Source: Clostridia bacterium
GTDB taxonomy: Bacteria > Bacillota > Clostridia > Christensenellales > Aristaeellaceae
Direction: 5' to 3'
Assembly (NCBI GenBank): GCA_016295665.1
Contig: JAEDKS010000081.1
Location: 1-10,355, forward strand
Length of the DNA: 10,355 nucleotides
In this document: positions 4,865 to 10,355 of the stretch, piece by piece
Position numbering within the stretch: position 1 is the first letter of the stretch
Layout: each line of letters begins with the position of its first letter
Notes under the pieces: generated by a model
Seen by the model: only the letters and a program-made list of their open reading frames with translations
Told to the model about the DNA's origin: nothing
Databases searched by the model: none
Made by a program: the position numbers and the translations under genes

Positions 4865-6979
4865 ATGACGATTTCGGAGCGTGTGGAATCCCTGCTGGGG
4901 CAGATGACGCTGGAAGAAAAGGCCGCGCAGATGGTGCAGGTACCCTATAACGCCGTGAGTCGGGAGGAGGCGCTGCGCTGGGCGAAGCTCGGGGCGGGCT
5001 CCTTCCTGCATGTGCTGGGAGATAATGCCCGTGAGGTGCAGCAGGCGGCACTGTCCTCCCGACTGGGCATTCCGGTGCTGTTCGGCATTGATGCCATTCA
5101 TGGGCACGGCCTGAATGACCATGCCACCATCTTCCCCACCCAGCTGGCCTGTGCCTGTGCCTGGGACAGGGAGGTGGTGCGGGAGATGGGCCGCGTGACC
5201 GCCCGGGAGGTGGCGACGGACGGCCTGCACTGGACGTTCTCGCCGGTGCTGTGCCTGGGGCGCGACACCCGCTGGGGCCGGGTGGACGAGACCTTTGGCG
5301 AGGACCCCTATCTGGCGGGCGAGCTGGGCGTTGCCATCATCGAGGGCTATCAGGGCGACAGCCTGGACGCGGAGGACAGCATTCTGGCCTGCGCGAAGCA
5401 CTACATCGCCTATGGGGAGGCGGTGGGTGCCCGGGACGCCTGCGATTCCGAGATCACCGAGCGGAAGCTGCGGGAGGTGTTCCTGCCGCCCTTCCGCAAG
5501 GCGGTGGAGGCGGGCGTGGCGACGATCATGACGGCCTACGGCTCCATGGACGGCACGCCCTTCACCGCCAATCGCCGGGTGATGAAGGAGATTCTGCGGG
5601 ATGAGCTGGGCTTTGACGGCTTCGTGGTCACGGACTGGGACAATGTGCAGAGCCTGGTGACCCGGCAGCATGTCTGCGAGAATCTGGAGGACGCGTCCGT
5701 TCTGGCGGCGAAGGCCGGTAACGACATGATGATGACCAGCCTGGGCTTCTATGAGTCCGTGATCCGGGCGGTTCGGGACGGAAGGCTGCAGGAGGCCGTG
5801 CTGGACGAGGCGGTGCGCCATATCCTGACGGTCAAGTTCCGTATGAACCTCTTTGAGCATCCGGAGAAGCGGGGCGTGCCGGGCTGCATCGGCTGCGAGG
5901 AGCACCGGGAGGCGACGCTCCGGGCGGCAAGGCGCAGCGTGACGCTGCTGCGGAACGACGGCGTGCTGCCGCTGAAGCGCGGGATGAGGAAGCTGGCGGT
6001 CATTGGCGAGAATGCCGACAGCGTGGTGGCGCAGTACGGGGACTGGGCGTATTTCACGCATCCCGATATGAATTTGGATCACCCGCCGGTGCGGCCCTAT
6101 GTGACCGTCCGGGAGGGGCTGGAGGCCATCTGCCGGGAGCAGGGCATCGAATGCGTGTATCATCGGGGCTGCAGCGTGGAGGACGGTTTGTATTCCGACA
6201 TCCCGGGCGCTGTGCGCGCCGCGGAGGGAGCCGACGCCATCGTGCTGGTGGTGGGCGACAACCAGAAGCAGATGGGCGAGTATCGCGATCGGGCGGACCT
6301 GGCGCTGTCCGGGGATCAGAACGCGCTGTTCGGGGCGCTCCGGGCAACGGGCATCCCGGTCATCACGGTGCTGGTGGCCTCCAAGCCCCTGTGCCTCGGC
6401 GAGACGGCGGAGCGGGCGAACGCGGTGCTCTGCGGCTTCAACGGCGGCATGTACGGCGGACAGGCCATCGCGGAGGCGATCTTCGGGCGACTGAATCCCG
6501 CCGGGCGGCTGCCCATCAGCTTCCCGCGCCACTCCGGTCAGGTGCCGGTGTACTACAACGCCCTGCCCGGCTGGCATGGCGGCAAGTATGTGGATCAGGA
6601 GGAAACGCCGCTGTTCGCCTTTGGCGAGGGCATGGGCTACGCCCCCTTCGCCTATGACGGGCTGACCATGGACGCGGATACGCTGACCGCCGAGGTGAGC
6701 GTGACGAACACCGGCGCTGCGGAGGGCACGGAAACGGTGCAGGTCTACTTCCGGGACGTGGTGTCCAGCGTGATGACCCCGGTGAAGCAGCTCATCGCTT
6801 TCCAGCAGGTCACCCTGGCCCCCGGCGAGCGGCGGACGGTGCGCTTTGAACTGCGCCGGGAGGACTTCTCGCTGGTCAGACCGGACGGAGAGCGGGTCAC
6901 GGAGCCGGGCGAGTTCATTCTGTTCGTGGGTCACAGCAGCAAGGACGAGGATCTGCTGCAGGTATCCTTCAGGCTGTGA
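4865..6979 (+). CDS. Glycoside hydrolase family 3 beta-glycosidase (beta-glucosidase-like), cytosolic
   Basis: A 704-residue exo-acting beta-glycosidase, most likely a beta-glucosidase of the BglX-like branch, cutting single sugars from the non-reducing end of imported oligosaccharides or glycosides. The GH3 TIM barrel shows LFGIDAIHGHG (72-82), TFSPVLCLGRDTRWGRVDETFGEDPYL (124-150), the substrate-binding KHY (178-180) and the nucleophile aspartate in GFVVTDWD (D257; VTDW is a variant of the common SDW). The second alpha/beta domain starts near residue 360 and includes VVGDNQKQMGEYRDRADLALSGDQ, whose glutamate is a candidate acid/base. A fibronectin type III-like domain ends the protein (about 600-704). 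There is no signal peptide, so the enzyme should work in the cytosol. The next gene, 45 nt on, has its own ribosome site but no promoter, so both form one operon. Sugar specificity (glucose, xylose or other) cannot be fixed from sequence alone. Confidence 0.93.
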   Translation: MTISERVESLLGQMTLEEKAAQMVQVPYNAVSREEALRWAKLGAGSFLHVLGDNAREVQQAALSSRLGIPVLFGIDAIHGHGLNDHATIFPTQLACACAWDREVVREMGRVTAREVATDGLHWTFSPVLCLGRDTRWGRVDETFGEDPYLAGELGVAIIEGYQGDSLDAEDSILACAKHYIAYGEAVGARDACDSEITERKLREVFLPPFRKAVEAGVATIMTAYGSMDGTPFTANRRVMKEILRDELGFDGFVVTDWDNVQSLVTRQHVCENLEDASVLAAKAGNDMMMTSLGFYESVIRAVRDGRLQEAVLDEAVRHILTVKFRMNLFEHPEKRGVPGCIGCEEHREATLRAARRSVTLLRNDGVLPLKRGMRKLAVIGENADSVVAQYGDWAYFTHPDMNLDHPPVRPYVTVREGLEAICREQGIECVYHRGCSVEDGLYSDIPGAVRAAEGADAIVLVVGDNQKQMGEYRDRADLALSGDQNALFGALRATGIPVITVLVASKPLCLGETAERANAVLCGFNGGMYGGQAIAEAIFGRLNPAGRLPISFPRHSGQVPVYYNALPGWHGGKYVDQEETPLFAFGEGMGYAPFAYDGLTMDADTLTAEVSVTNTGAAEGTETVQVYFRDVVSSVMTPVKQLIAFQQVTLAPGERRTVRFELRREDFSLVRPDGERVTEPGEFILFVGHSSKDEDLLQVSFRL

Positions 6980-6990
6980 GCGGCGCTCAC
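6976..6990 (+). other. Small hairpin over the GH3 stop codon
   Basis: GTGAGC (6976-6981) and GCTCAC (6985-6990) pair around a 3-nt loop and include the TGA stop. No T-run follows, so it is not a terminator. It might stabilise the upstream message or couple translation, or be chance. Confidence 0.35.
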
Positions 6991-7024
6991 GGCACAGCAA
7001 AACACAAGCAGGGGAGGAAAGAAC

Positions 7025-8197
7025 ATGGATTTACAGGAGCGCGTCCTCCGGGTTCTGGACGGAGCGATTGCCAATCAGGAGTTTGCGGGCATCAGCGTGC
7101 TGGTGCGGCTGAAGGGGCAGGAGCTGCTCTACACGGCCTCCGGCTACGCGGATCGGGAGAAGGAGACCCCCATCCGCCGGGACAGCATCTTCCGGCTCTA
7201 CAGCCAGAGCAAGCCCATCACCGCGGCGGCGGTCATGCTGCTGATGGAGCGCGGTCAGCTTGATCTGATGGCGGGCGTGGAGCAGTATCTGTCCGGCTTC
7301 CGGGCGCAGCAGGTGCTGACCGGCGAGGGCCTGGTGCCGGTGAAGCGCCCGGTGCGCGTCATGGATCTGCTGGGCATGGTCGCCGGGCTGTGCTATCCCG
7401 ACGGCGACCCGGTGGGCCAGATGACGGCGCGGATCTTTGAGGAGAACCAGCGCCTGATCGACGCGGGTGGCGGCATGAGCACCCTGGACTTCGTGAACCG
7501 CCTGGGGCAGGTGCCGCTGGCGTTCCAGCCCGGCGAGCACTTCCGCTACAGCACCTGCGCCGATGTGCTGGGCGCCGTGGTGGAGGCCGTGGACGGCAGG
7601 CCCTACGGTCAGTTCCTGGAGGAGGAGCTGTTCCGCCCGCTGGGCATGAAGGATACGGCGTTCTGGGTGCCGGAGGAGAAGCGGGACCGGTTTGTCACCT
7701 GCTACGAGCGGAAGGACGGCAGGCTGACGCCCTGGCTGGGAACGCACCTGTGCTGCGGCCGCTACGACCGTCCGCCGGCGTTCGAGTCCGGCGGCGCGGG
7801 CCTGGTGTCCACGCTGGATGACTACGCAGCCTTTGCGCAGATGCTGCTGAATGGTGGCGAGTATCAGGGAAAGCGCATTCTGTCCCCGGACACGGTGCGC
7901 TTCATGACCCGTCCGCAGCTGGGCGCACAGCCCATGCTGGACCTGTGGGACAGCCTGGAGGGCCACGGCTACGGCAAGCTGATGCGCGTGTGCATCGACC
8001 CGGGTCGGGTCAACGGACTGGCGCGCATGGACGAGTACGGCTGGGATGGCTGGCTGGGCAGCTATGTGGCGAACTTCCCGAGAGAGCAGCTGACCATTCT
8101 GTACATGACCAACCGCACCGACACGGGCACCTCCCCGGTGACCCGCTGCGTGCGCAACACCGTGCTCGCCGCGCTGTCGGAGCAGGGCGTGATCTGA
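7025..8197 (+). CDS. Class C beta-lactamase-like serine hydrolase / esterase
   Basis: A 390-residue member of the serine beta-lactamase/penicillin-binding-protein-like superfamily (PF00144), which includes family VIII carboxylesterases, D-aminopeptidases and class C beta-lactamases. The nucleophile serine is in YSQSKP (S60-x-x-K63). The tyrosine motif is FRYSTCADVLG (Y175, where Y-x-N is usual), and a third-motif candidate is GWDGWLGSY near residue 340. PLAFQPGEHFRYS and FRPLGMKDTAFW are typical of the esterase branch. No signal peptide or membrane anchor is present, so a periplasmic-type antibiotic or cell-wall role is unlikely. The ATG at 7025 follows GGGGAGGAAAG with 7 nt spacing. Its place directly behind a cytosolic GH3 enzyme suggests it removes acyl groups from glycosides or otherwise helps sugar use, but this is inference; a peptidase role remains possible. 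Confidence 0.88.
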   Translation: MDLQERVLRVLDGAIANQEFAGISVLVRLKGQELLYTASGYADREKETPIRRDSIFRLYSQSKPITAAAVMLLMERGQLDLMAGVEQYLSGFRAQQVLTGEGLVPVKRPVRVMDLLGMVAGLCYPDGDPVGQMTARIFEENQRLIDAGGGMSTLDFVNRLGQVPLAFQPGEHFRYSTCADVLGAVVEAVDGRPYGQFLEEELFRPLGMKDTAFWVPEEKRDRFVTCYERKDGRLTPWLGTHLCCGRYDRPPAFESGGAGLVSTLDDYAAFAQMLLNGGEYQGKRILSPDTVRFMTRPQLGAQPMLDLWDSLEGHGYGKLMRVCIDPGRVNGLARMDEYGWDGWLGSYVANFPREQLTILYMTNRTDTGTSPVTRCVRNTVLAALSEQGVI

Positions 8198-8208
8198 GAA
8201 AAAATGGC

Positions 8209-8237
8209 TTGAAACCCCGGCAGGGTTGTGCTATACT
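8209..8237 (+). promoter_or_regulatory. Predicted sigma-A promoter of mscL
   Basis: TTGAAA (8209-8214) and TATACT (8232-8237) are 17 bp apart, with an extended -10 TG at 8229-8230. Transcription should start near 8244. No terminator separates it from the serine hydrolase gene, so read-through could add to mscL expression. Confidence 0.83.
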
Positions 8238-8247
8238 GAACACATCC

Positions 8248-8259
8248 TGTCAGCTGACA
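8248..8259. promoter_or_regulatory. Perfect 12-bp palindrome at the mscL start site, putative operator
   Basis: TGTCAGCTGACA is fully self-complementary and lies at about +5 to +16 of the predicted mscL transcript. CC and AGG flank it, extending the symmetry with one bulged A. This is the position and form expected of a repressor dimer site. The regulator is not recognisable, and a structural RNA role is less likely because the stem would have no loop. Confidence 0.45.
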
Positions 8260-8288
8260 AGGCTGCAAAAGCAAGAGGAGGATGAACC

Positions 8289-8732
8289 ATGAAGAAGTTC
8301 CTGGAGGAGTTCAAAAAGTTTGCACTGCGCGGCAACGTGCTTGACCTGGCTGTCGGCGTCATCATCGGCGGCGCCTTCACCGGCATCGTCACCGCGCTGA
8401 CCACCGATTTCATCAACCCGCTGCTCAACTTCGTCATGACCCCCGACCACACCGCGGGCATGCTGGGCGATACCGGCGTGGCCTGGACCTTCGGCGGTGC
8501 CGTCTCCGCGTTCCTGACCGTGGTGGTGAACTTCATCATCACCGCCTTCGTGCTGTTCTGCATCGTGCGCGGCATCAACAAGCTGATGACCATCGGCAAG
8601 AAGCCCGAGGCGCCCAAGACCCCCACCACCAAGGAGTGCCCCTTCTGCAAGAGCCAGATTCCGCTGCTGGCGACCAGGTGCATGTACTGCACCTCCACGG
8701 TGCCCGAGAAGATCGAGAAGCCCGCGAAGTAA
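8289..8732 (+). CDS. mscL: Large-conductance mechanosensitive channel MscL with C-terminal zinc knuckle
   Basis: A 147-residue channel subunit that forms a homopentamer in the cell membrane and opens under high tension to release solutes during hypo-osmotic shock. The N-terminus is diagnostic: amphipathic MKKFLEEFKKFALRGNVLDLAVGVIIGGAF (1-30), then the first membrane helix (about 16-45), an extracellular loop (50-68) and a second helix (about 70-98). In place of the plain helical bundle tail, the cytosolic end carries a four-cysteine CPFC-x10-CMYC element (C117, C120, C131, C134) that looks like a zinc ribbon or knuckle, then a lysine-rich end. The ATG at 8289 has GGAGG 7 nt upstream. It is a one-gene unit with its own promoter and terminator. 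Identification is firm; metal binding by the tail is inferred from cysteine spacing. Confidence 0.96.
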   Translation: MKKFLEEFKKFALRGNVLDLAVGVIIGGAFTGIVTALTTDFINPLLNFVMTPDHTAGMLGDTGVAWTFGGAVSAFLTVVVNFIITAFVLFCIVRGINKLMTIGKKPEAPKTPTTKECPFCKSQIPLLATRCMYCTSTVPEKIEKPAK

Positions 8733-8747
8733 GGTTCGTTTCCTCAC

Positions 8748-8790
8748 AAAGAGCTGCCGCTGCGACAAAACGCAACGGCAGCTCTTTTCA
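8748..8790 (+). terminator. Rho-independent terminator of mscL
   Basis: A perfect 12-bp stem (AAAGAGCTGCCG 8748-8759, CGGCAGCTCTTT 8776-8787) ends in TTTTCA. The loop contains a further 4-bp stem (TGCG 8761-8764, CGCA 8771-8774). On the opposite strand only a short TTTG follows the hairpin, so it may weakly stop the convergent operon as well. Confidence 0.92.
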
Positions 8791-8833
8791 CCATGCCGGC
8801 GGGCAGGGGGCGGGGCGACTCCCCGCCGCTCCC

Positions 8834-9373
8834 CTATTCGCTCAGGGTCTCCAACAGGTTCAGGGAGCGGATGAACCACTGCCCGTTCTCCTTCACCAGC
8901 ACGGCGCGGTAGCGTCCGCTCTGCCAGGAGGGCGGGTAGATGGCGCTCTCGCCCCGCTGGGCCACGGCCTCCTCGGCCTTGCTGCCCTTGATGCGCCCGT
9001 CGATGCGGGGGATCCGCTCGATGATGTCCACGCGCACCGTCTCGTCCCAGGGCCAGAGCCACACGAAGCCCATCTCCAGCCGGTGGTCAATGCCGCGGAT
9101 GGTGTAGTCCTCGTAGGGGGACTGCCCCTGCTGCGACGCGATCAGCGCCGCGTCACGCTCCAGGAAGGCGGTCTGGAAATACTTGCTCAGCTCGGCGGCG
9201 TCCTCGTCCATCATGATGACCTGGGCGCGCCGGGCCATGCCGTCCTTCAGCACCACCTGAATGTTCGCCAGGTTCATGGCATAGTAGAAAACCATCACCA
9301 TCAGCCCGGCGATCAGCGTGATCACCAGCAGCCGCGTGGCAACATACCAGATAAAACGGCGCAGGTATTTCAT
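8834..9373 (-). CDS. Single-pass membrane protein of unknown family
   Basis: A 179-residue protein that I do not recognise as a named family. The N-terminus is basic and aromatic (MKYLRRFIWYVATR), followed by one membrane helix (about 12-34) that probably anchors it with the rest outside the cell. The soluble part starts with a helical segment (MDEDAAELSKYFQTAFLERD, 55-74), then strands with aromatic and charged residues (DYTIRGIDHRLEMGFVWLWPWDETVRVDIIERIP, 89-122). It ends in a strand pair GRYRAVLVKENGQWFIRSLNLLE (153-175), which resembles the end of an NTF2-like or similar alpha+beta fold. The ATG at 9373 has AAAGGAG about 9-10 nt upstream; the longer frame starting at 9451 lacks a ribosome site and adds a non-membrane basic stretch, so it was rejected. 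It is the last gene of a - strand operon, 111 nt after the HD-domain gene, with no promoter visible between them. Confidence 0.8.
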   Translation of the reverse strand: MKYLRRFIWYVATRLLVITLIAGLMVMVFYYAMNLANIQVVLKDGMARRAQVIMMDEDAAELSKYFQTAFLERDAALIASQQGQSPYEDYTIRGIDHRLEMGFVWLWPWDETVRVDIIERIPRIDGRIKGSKAEEAVAQRGESAIYPPSWQSGRYRAVLVKENGQWFIRSLNLLETLSE

Positions 9374-9484
9374 GCCGTTGCGCTCCTTTCCGGCGGGATT
9401 GCGCTTTTCACCGCTCCGGAGGGCCCGCGCTTCGGGGTGGCCTCCGCTCATAGGAACGATGCAGCGGGCGGATTTCTTCCCGCC

Positions 9485-10075
9485 TTATGCCAAAAGCGTT
9501 TCCAGCTCCGCGTTCACCGACGCCTCGGACGCAGCCATGGCGCGGATGGTTCTGTCCATCAGCTCCTCCAGCGTCCAGCCCAGCGCCTCCGCGCCGTCCC
9601 GGATCACATCCCGGCTGCAGCCGGCGGCGAACTTCTTGTCCTTGAACTTCTTCTTCAGGCTGGAGACCTCCATGTCCGTGCAGGATTTGGAGGGCCGCAT
9701 TTTGGCGGCGGCGCCGATGAGGCCGGTCAGCTCGTCGGCGGCAAAGAGCACCTTTTCCATGGGGTGCTCGGGCTTCACCTCGCTGCACAGCCCGTAGCCG
9801 TGGCTGCACACCGCGTGAATCAGCTCCCCGGTGGCGTGAGCCTCCTCAAGCAGGGGGATGCAGGCGGTGCAGTGCTGCTCGGGCCACTGCTCGAAGTCGA
9901 TGTCGTGGAGCAGTCCGACGGTGGCCCAGAAGTCGGCGTCCTCGCCGTAGCCCAGCTCCACGGCGTACCAGCGCAGCACGGACTCCACCGTCAGGGCGTG
10001 GAGCAGATGAAAGGGCTCCTTGTTGTAGGTGCGCAGGGCGGTGAGCGCCTCCGCACGGGTCATACCTGCGTTCAT
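9485..10075 (-). CDS. HD-domain metal-dependent phosphohydrolase
   Basis: A 196-residue HD-superfamily protein, probably a cytosolic metal-dependent phosphohydrolase acting on a nucleotide or similar phosphate ester. Candidate metal ligands appear in order: H26 in EPFHLLHALTVE, the HD pair in GLLHDIDFE (H57-D58), H92 in AVCSHGYG and D114 in FAADELTGLIGAA. The C-terminal half (MRPSKSCTDMEVSSLKKKF and FAAGCSRDVIRDGAEALGW) matches a compact HD protein family that I recall as widespread in Clostridia and annotated only as hydrolase or HDIG-domain protein. The start at 10075 is the first ATG in the frame. Its ribosome site AAAGGA is about 13 nt upstream, farther than usual, and the ATG at 10063 would be even farther. 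It follows the LOTUS-like gene by 43 nt on the same strand, so co-transcription is likely. Substrate unknown. Confidence 0.87.
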   Translation of the reverse strand: MNAGMTRAEALTALRTYNKEPFHLLHALTVESVLRWYAVELGYGEDADFWATVGLLHDIDFEQWPEQHCTACIPLLEEAHATGELIHAVCSHGYGLCSEVKPEHPMEKVLFAADELTGLIGAAAKMRPSKSCTDMEVSSLKKKFKDKKFAAGCSRDVIRDGAEALGWTLEELMDRTIRAMAASEASVNAELETLLA

Positions 10076-10118
10076 GGGAATGATCGCATCCTTTCGTTCA
10101 AATGGGGGACGGCGGGCG

Positions 10119-10355
10119 TTACAGGAGCTTGATGAGCATGGTTTTCTGCTCGTCCATCTCCACGACCACCAGGCCGTCCTTTTCCAGCTGCTTCATGATG
10201 TCGGAGAAGCGCTTGAAGCCGATGTTCCGCTCGTTGAACTCCGGGTAGGTCGTCACGATGTCCGCCTTGAGGATGGAGGGGTTCACCCGGTCGAAGCCGC
10301 CCTCCTTGTAGGCGCGCAGCTGCGCGGCGAAGGCCTCCTTCCAGTTCTCGCGGGT
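10119..10355 (-). CDS. C-terminal part of a protein ending in an OST-HTH/LOTUS-like domain, partial
   Basis: The - strand frame enters at the window edge (10355) and stops with TAA at 10121-10119, giving 78 residues of the C-terminus. It reads like one winged helix: WKEAFAAQLRAYKEGGFD (5-22), then VNPSILKADIVTTYPEFNERNIGFKRFSDIMKQLEKDGLVVVEM (24-67) and a last strand TMLIKLL. The pattern of a hydrophobic helix, a YPxFxxRNxGFxxFSDxxxxL block and a final basic/hydrophobic strand is that of the OST-HTH (LOTUS) domain. In bacteria this domain is often found at the C-terminus of NYN (PIN-like) nuclease proteins and is thought to bind RNA. Whether a NYN domain precedes it lies outside the window. 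It is the first visible gene of the three-gene - strand operon. The codon pattern is like that of its neighbours. Too short to appear as a complete gene here. Confidence 0.7.
   Translation of the reverse strand, partial: TRENWKEAFAAQLRAYKEGGFDRVNPSILKADIVTTYPEFNERNIGFKRFSDIMKQLEKDGLVVVEMDEQKTMLIKLL

Noticed and set aside
4844..7000. A 718-codon open frame on the - strand opposite the GH3 gene
   Set aside because: Same reasons: it mirrors the GH3 gene almost end to end and its translation is low-complexity H/R/A/L-rich.
7025..8197. Reading the serine hydrolase as an antibiotic-resistance beta-lactamase
   Set aside because: There is no signal peptide, the Y-x-N motif is replaced by Y-S-T, and the operon partner is a glycosidase; an esterase-type role is better supported.
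9374..9451. Longer start (ATG at 9451) for the unknown membrane protein
   Set aside because: No ribosome binding site precedes it, and the added residues are hydrophilic and would bury the membrane anchor; the ATG at 9373 has a good AAAGGAG.
9466..9484. Possible terminator after the HD-domain gene on the - strand
   Set aside because: GGCGGG and CCGCCC can form a 6-bp hairpin with a 7-nt loop, but no T-run follows, so co-transcription with the next gene is more likely.
8636..10132. A 498-codon + strand frame across the mscL end and the three - strand genes
   Set aside because: It overlaps mscL, crosses its terminator and covers three convincing - strand genes; no ribosome site or recognisable domain.

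Overview
The window is GC-rich (roughly 60-65 % by eye), densely coding DNA. Its gene content and signals point to a high-GC Clostridia-type Firmicute, probably a gut or rumen anaerobe of the Oscillospirales/Christensenellales kind. The clues are a DUF3899 protein, an IscR-IscS-NifU-type IscU operon without the proteobacterial chaperones, an MscL with a C-terminal zinc knuckle, strong AGGAGG-type ribosome binding sites and TTGaca-N17-TATaaT promoters with short intergenic gaps. The taxonomic call is an inference; no rRNA or marker gene is present.

Layout on the + strand, in order. (1) The 3' part of an oligopeptide/dipeptide ABC transporter ATPase (OppF/DppF type; 3-1007) carries an unusual charged insertion of about 80 residues before its Q-loop. 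It is followed 2 nt later by a small three-helix DUF3899 membrane protein (1010-1423) and a strong terminator. (2) A single-gene unit with its own promoter encodes a secreted phosphodiester-glycosidase (NAGPA) domain protein (1526-2410). (3) An iron-sulfur cluster operon (iscR 2532-2978, iscS 3029-4249, iscU/nifU 4268-4648) has its own promoter and two equally spaced dyads that look like IscR operators. It ends in a terminator at 4680-4724. (4) A two-gene unit encodes a cytosolic GH3 beta-glycosidase (4865-6979) and a class C beta-lactamase-like serine hydrolase/esterase (7025-8197). (5) mscL (8289-8732) has its own promoter, a perfect 12-bp palindrome just downstream of the predicted transcription start, and a terminator.

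The last 1.5 kb runs on the - strand, convergent with mscL. Read in its own direction it holds the C-terminus of a protein ending in an OST-HTH/LOTUS-like domain (10119-10355, cut by the window edge), an HD-domain metal-dependent phosphohydrolase (9485-10075) and a single-pass membrane protein of unknown family (8834-9373). All three look co-transcribed.

How the genes work together: IscR probably senses cluster status and represses its own operon, while IscS supplies sulfur to the IscU scaffold. The GH3 enzyme and the serine hydrolase probably act in turn on imported, possibly acylated, glycosides. MscL is an osmotic safety valve. I saw no mobile element, CRISPR array, tRNA or rRNA, and no gene-free stretch longer than about 220 bp. 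Most of the window is conserved housekeeping or metabolic DNA. The parts most worth a second look are the OppF insertion, the iscR operator pair, the mscL palindrome, the zinc-knuckle MscL and the LOTUS-HD-membrane protein operon.
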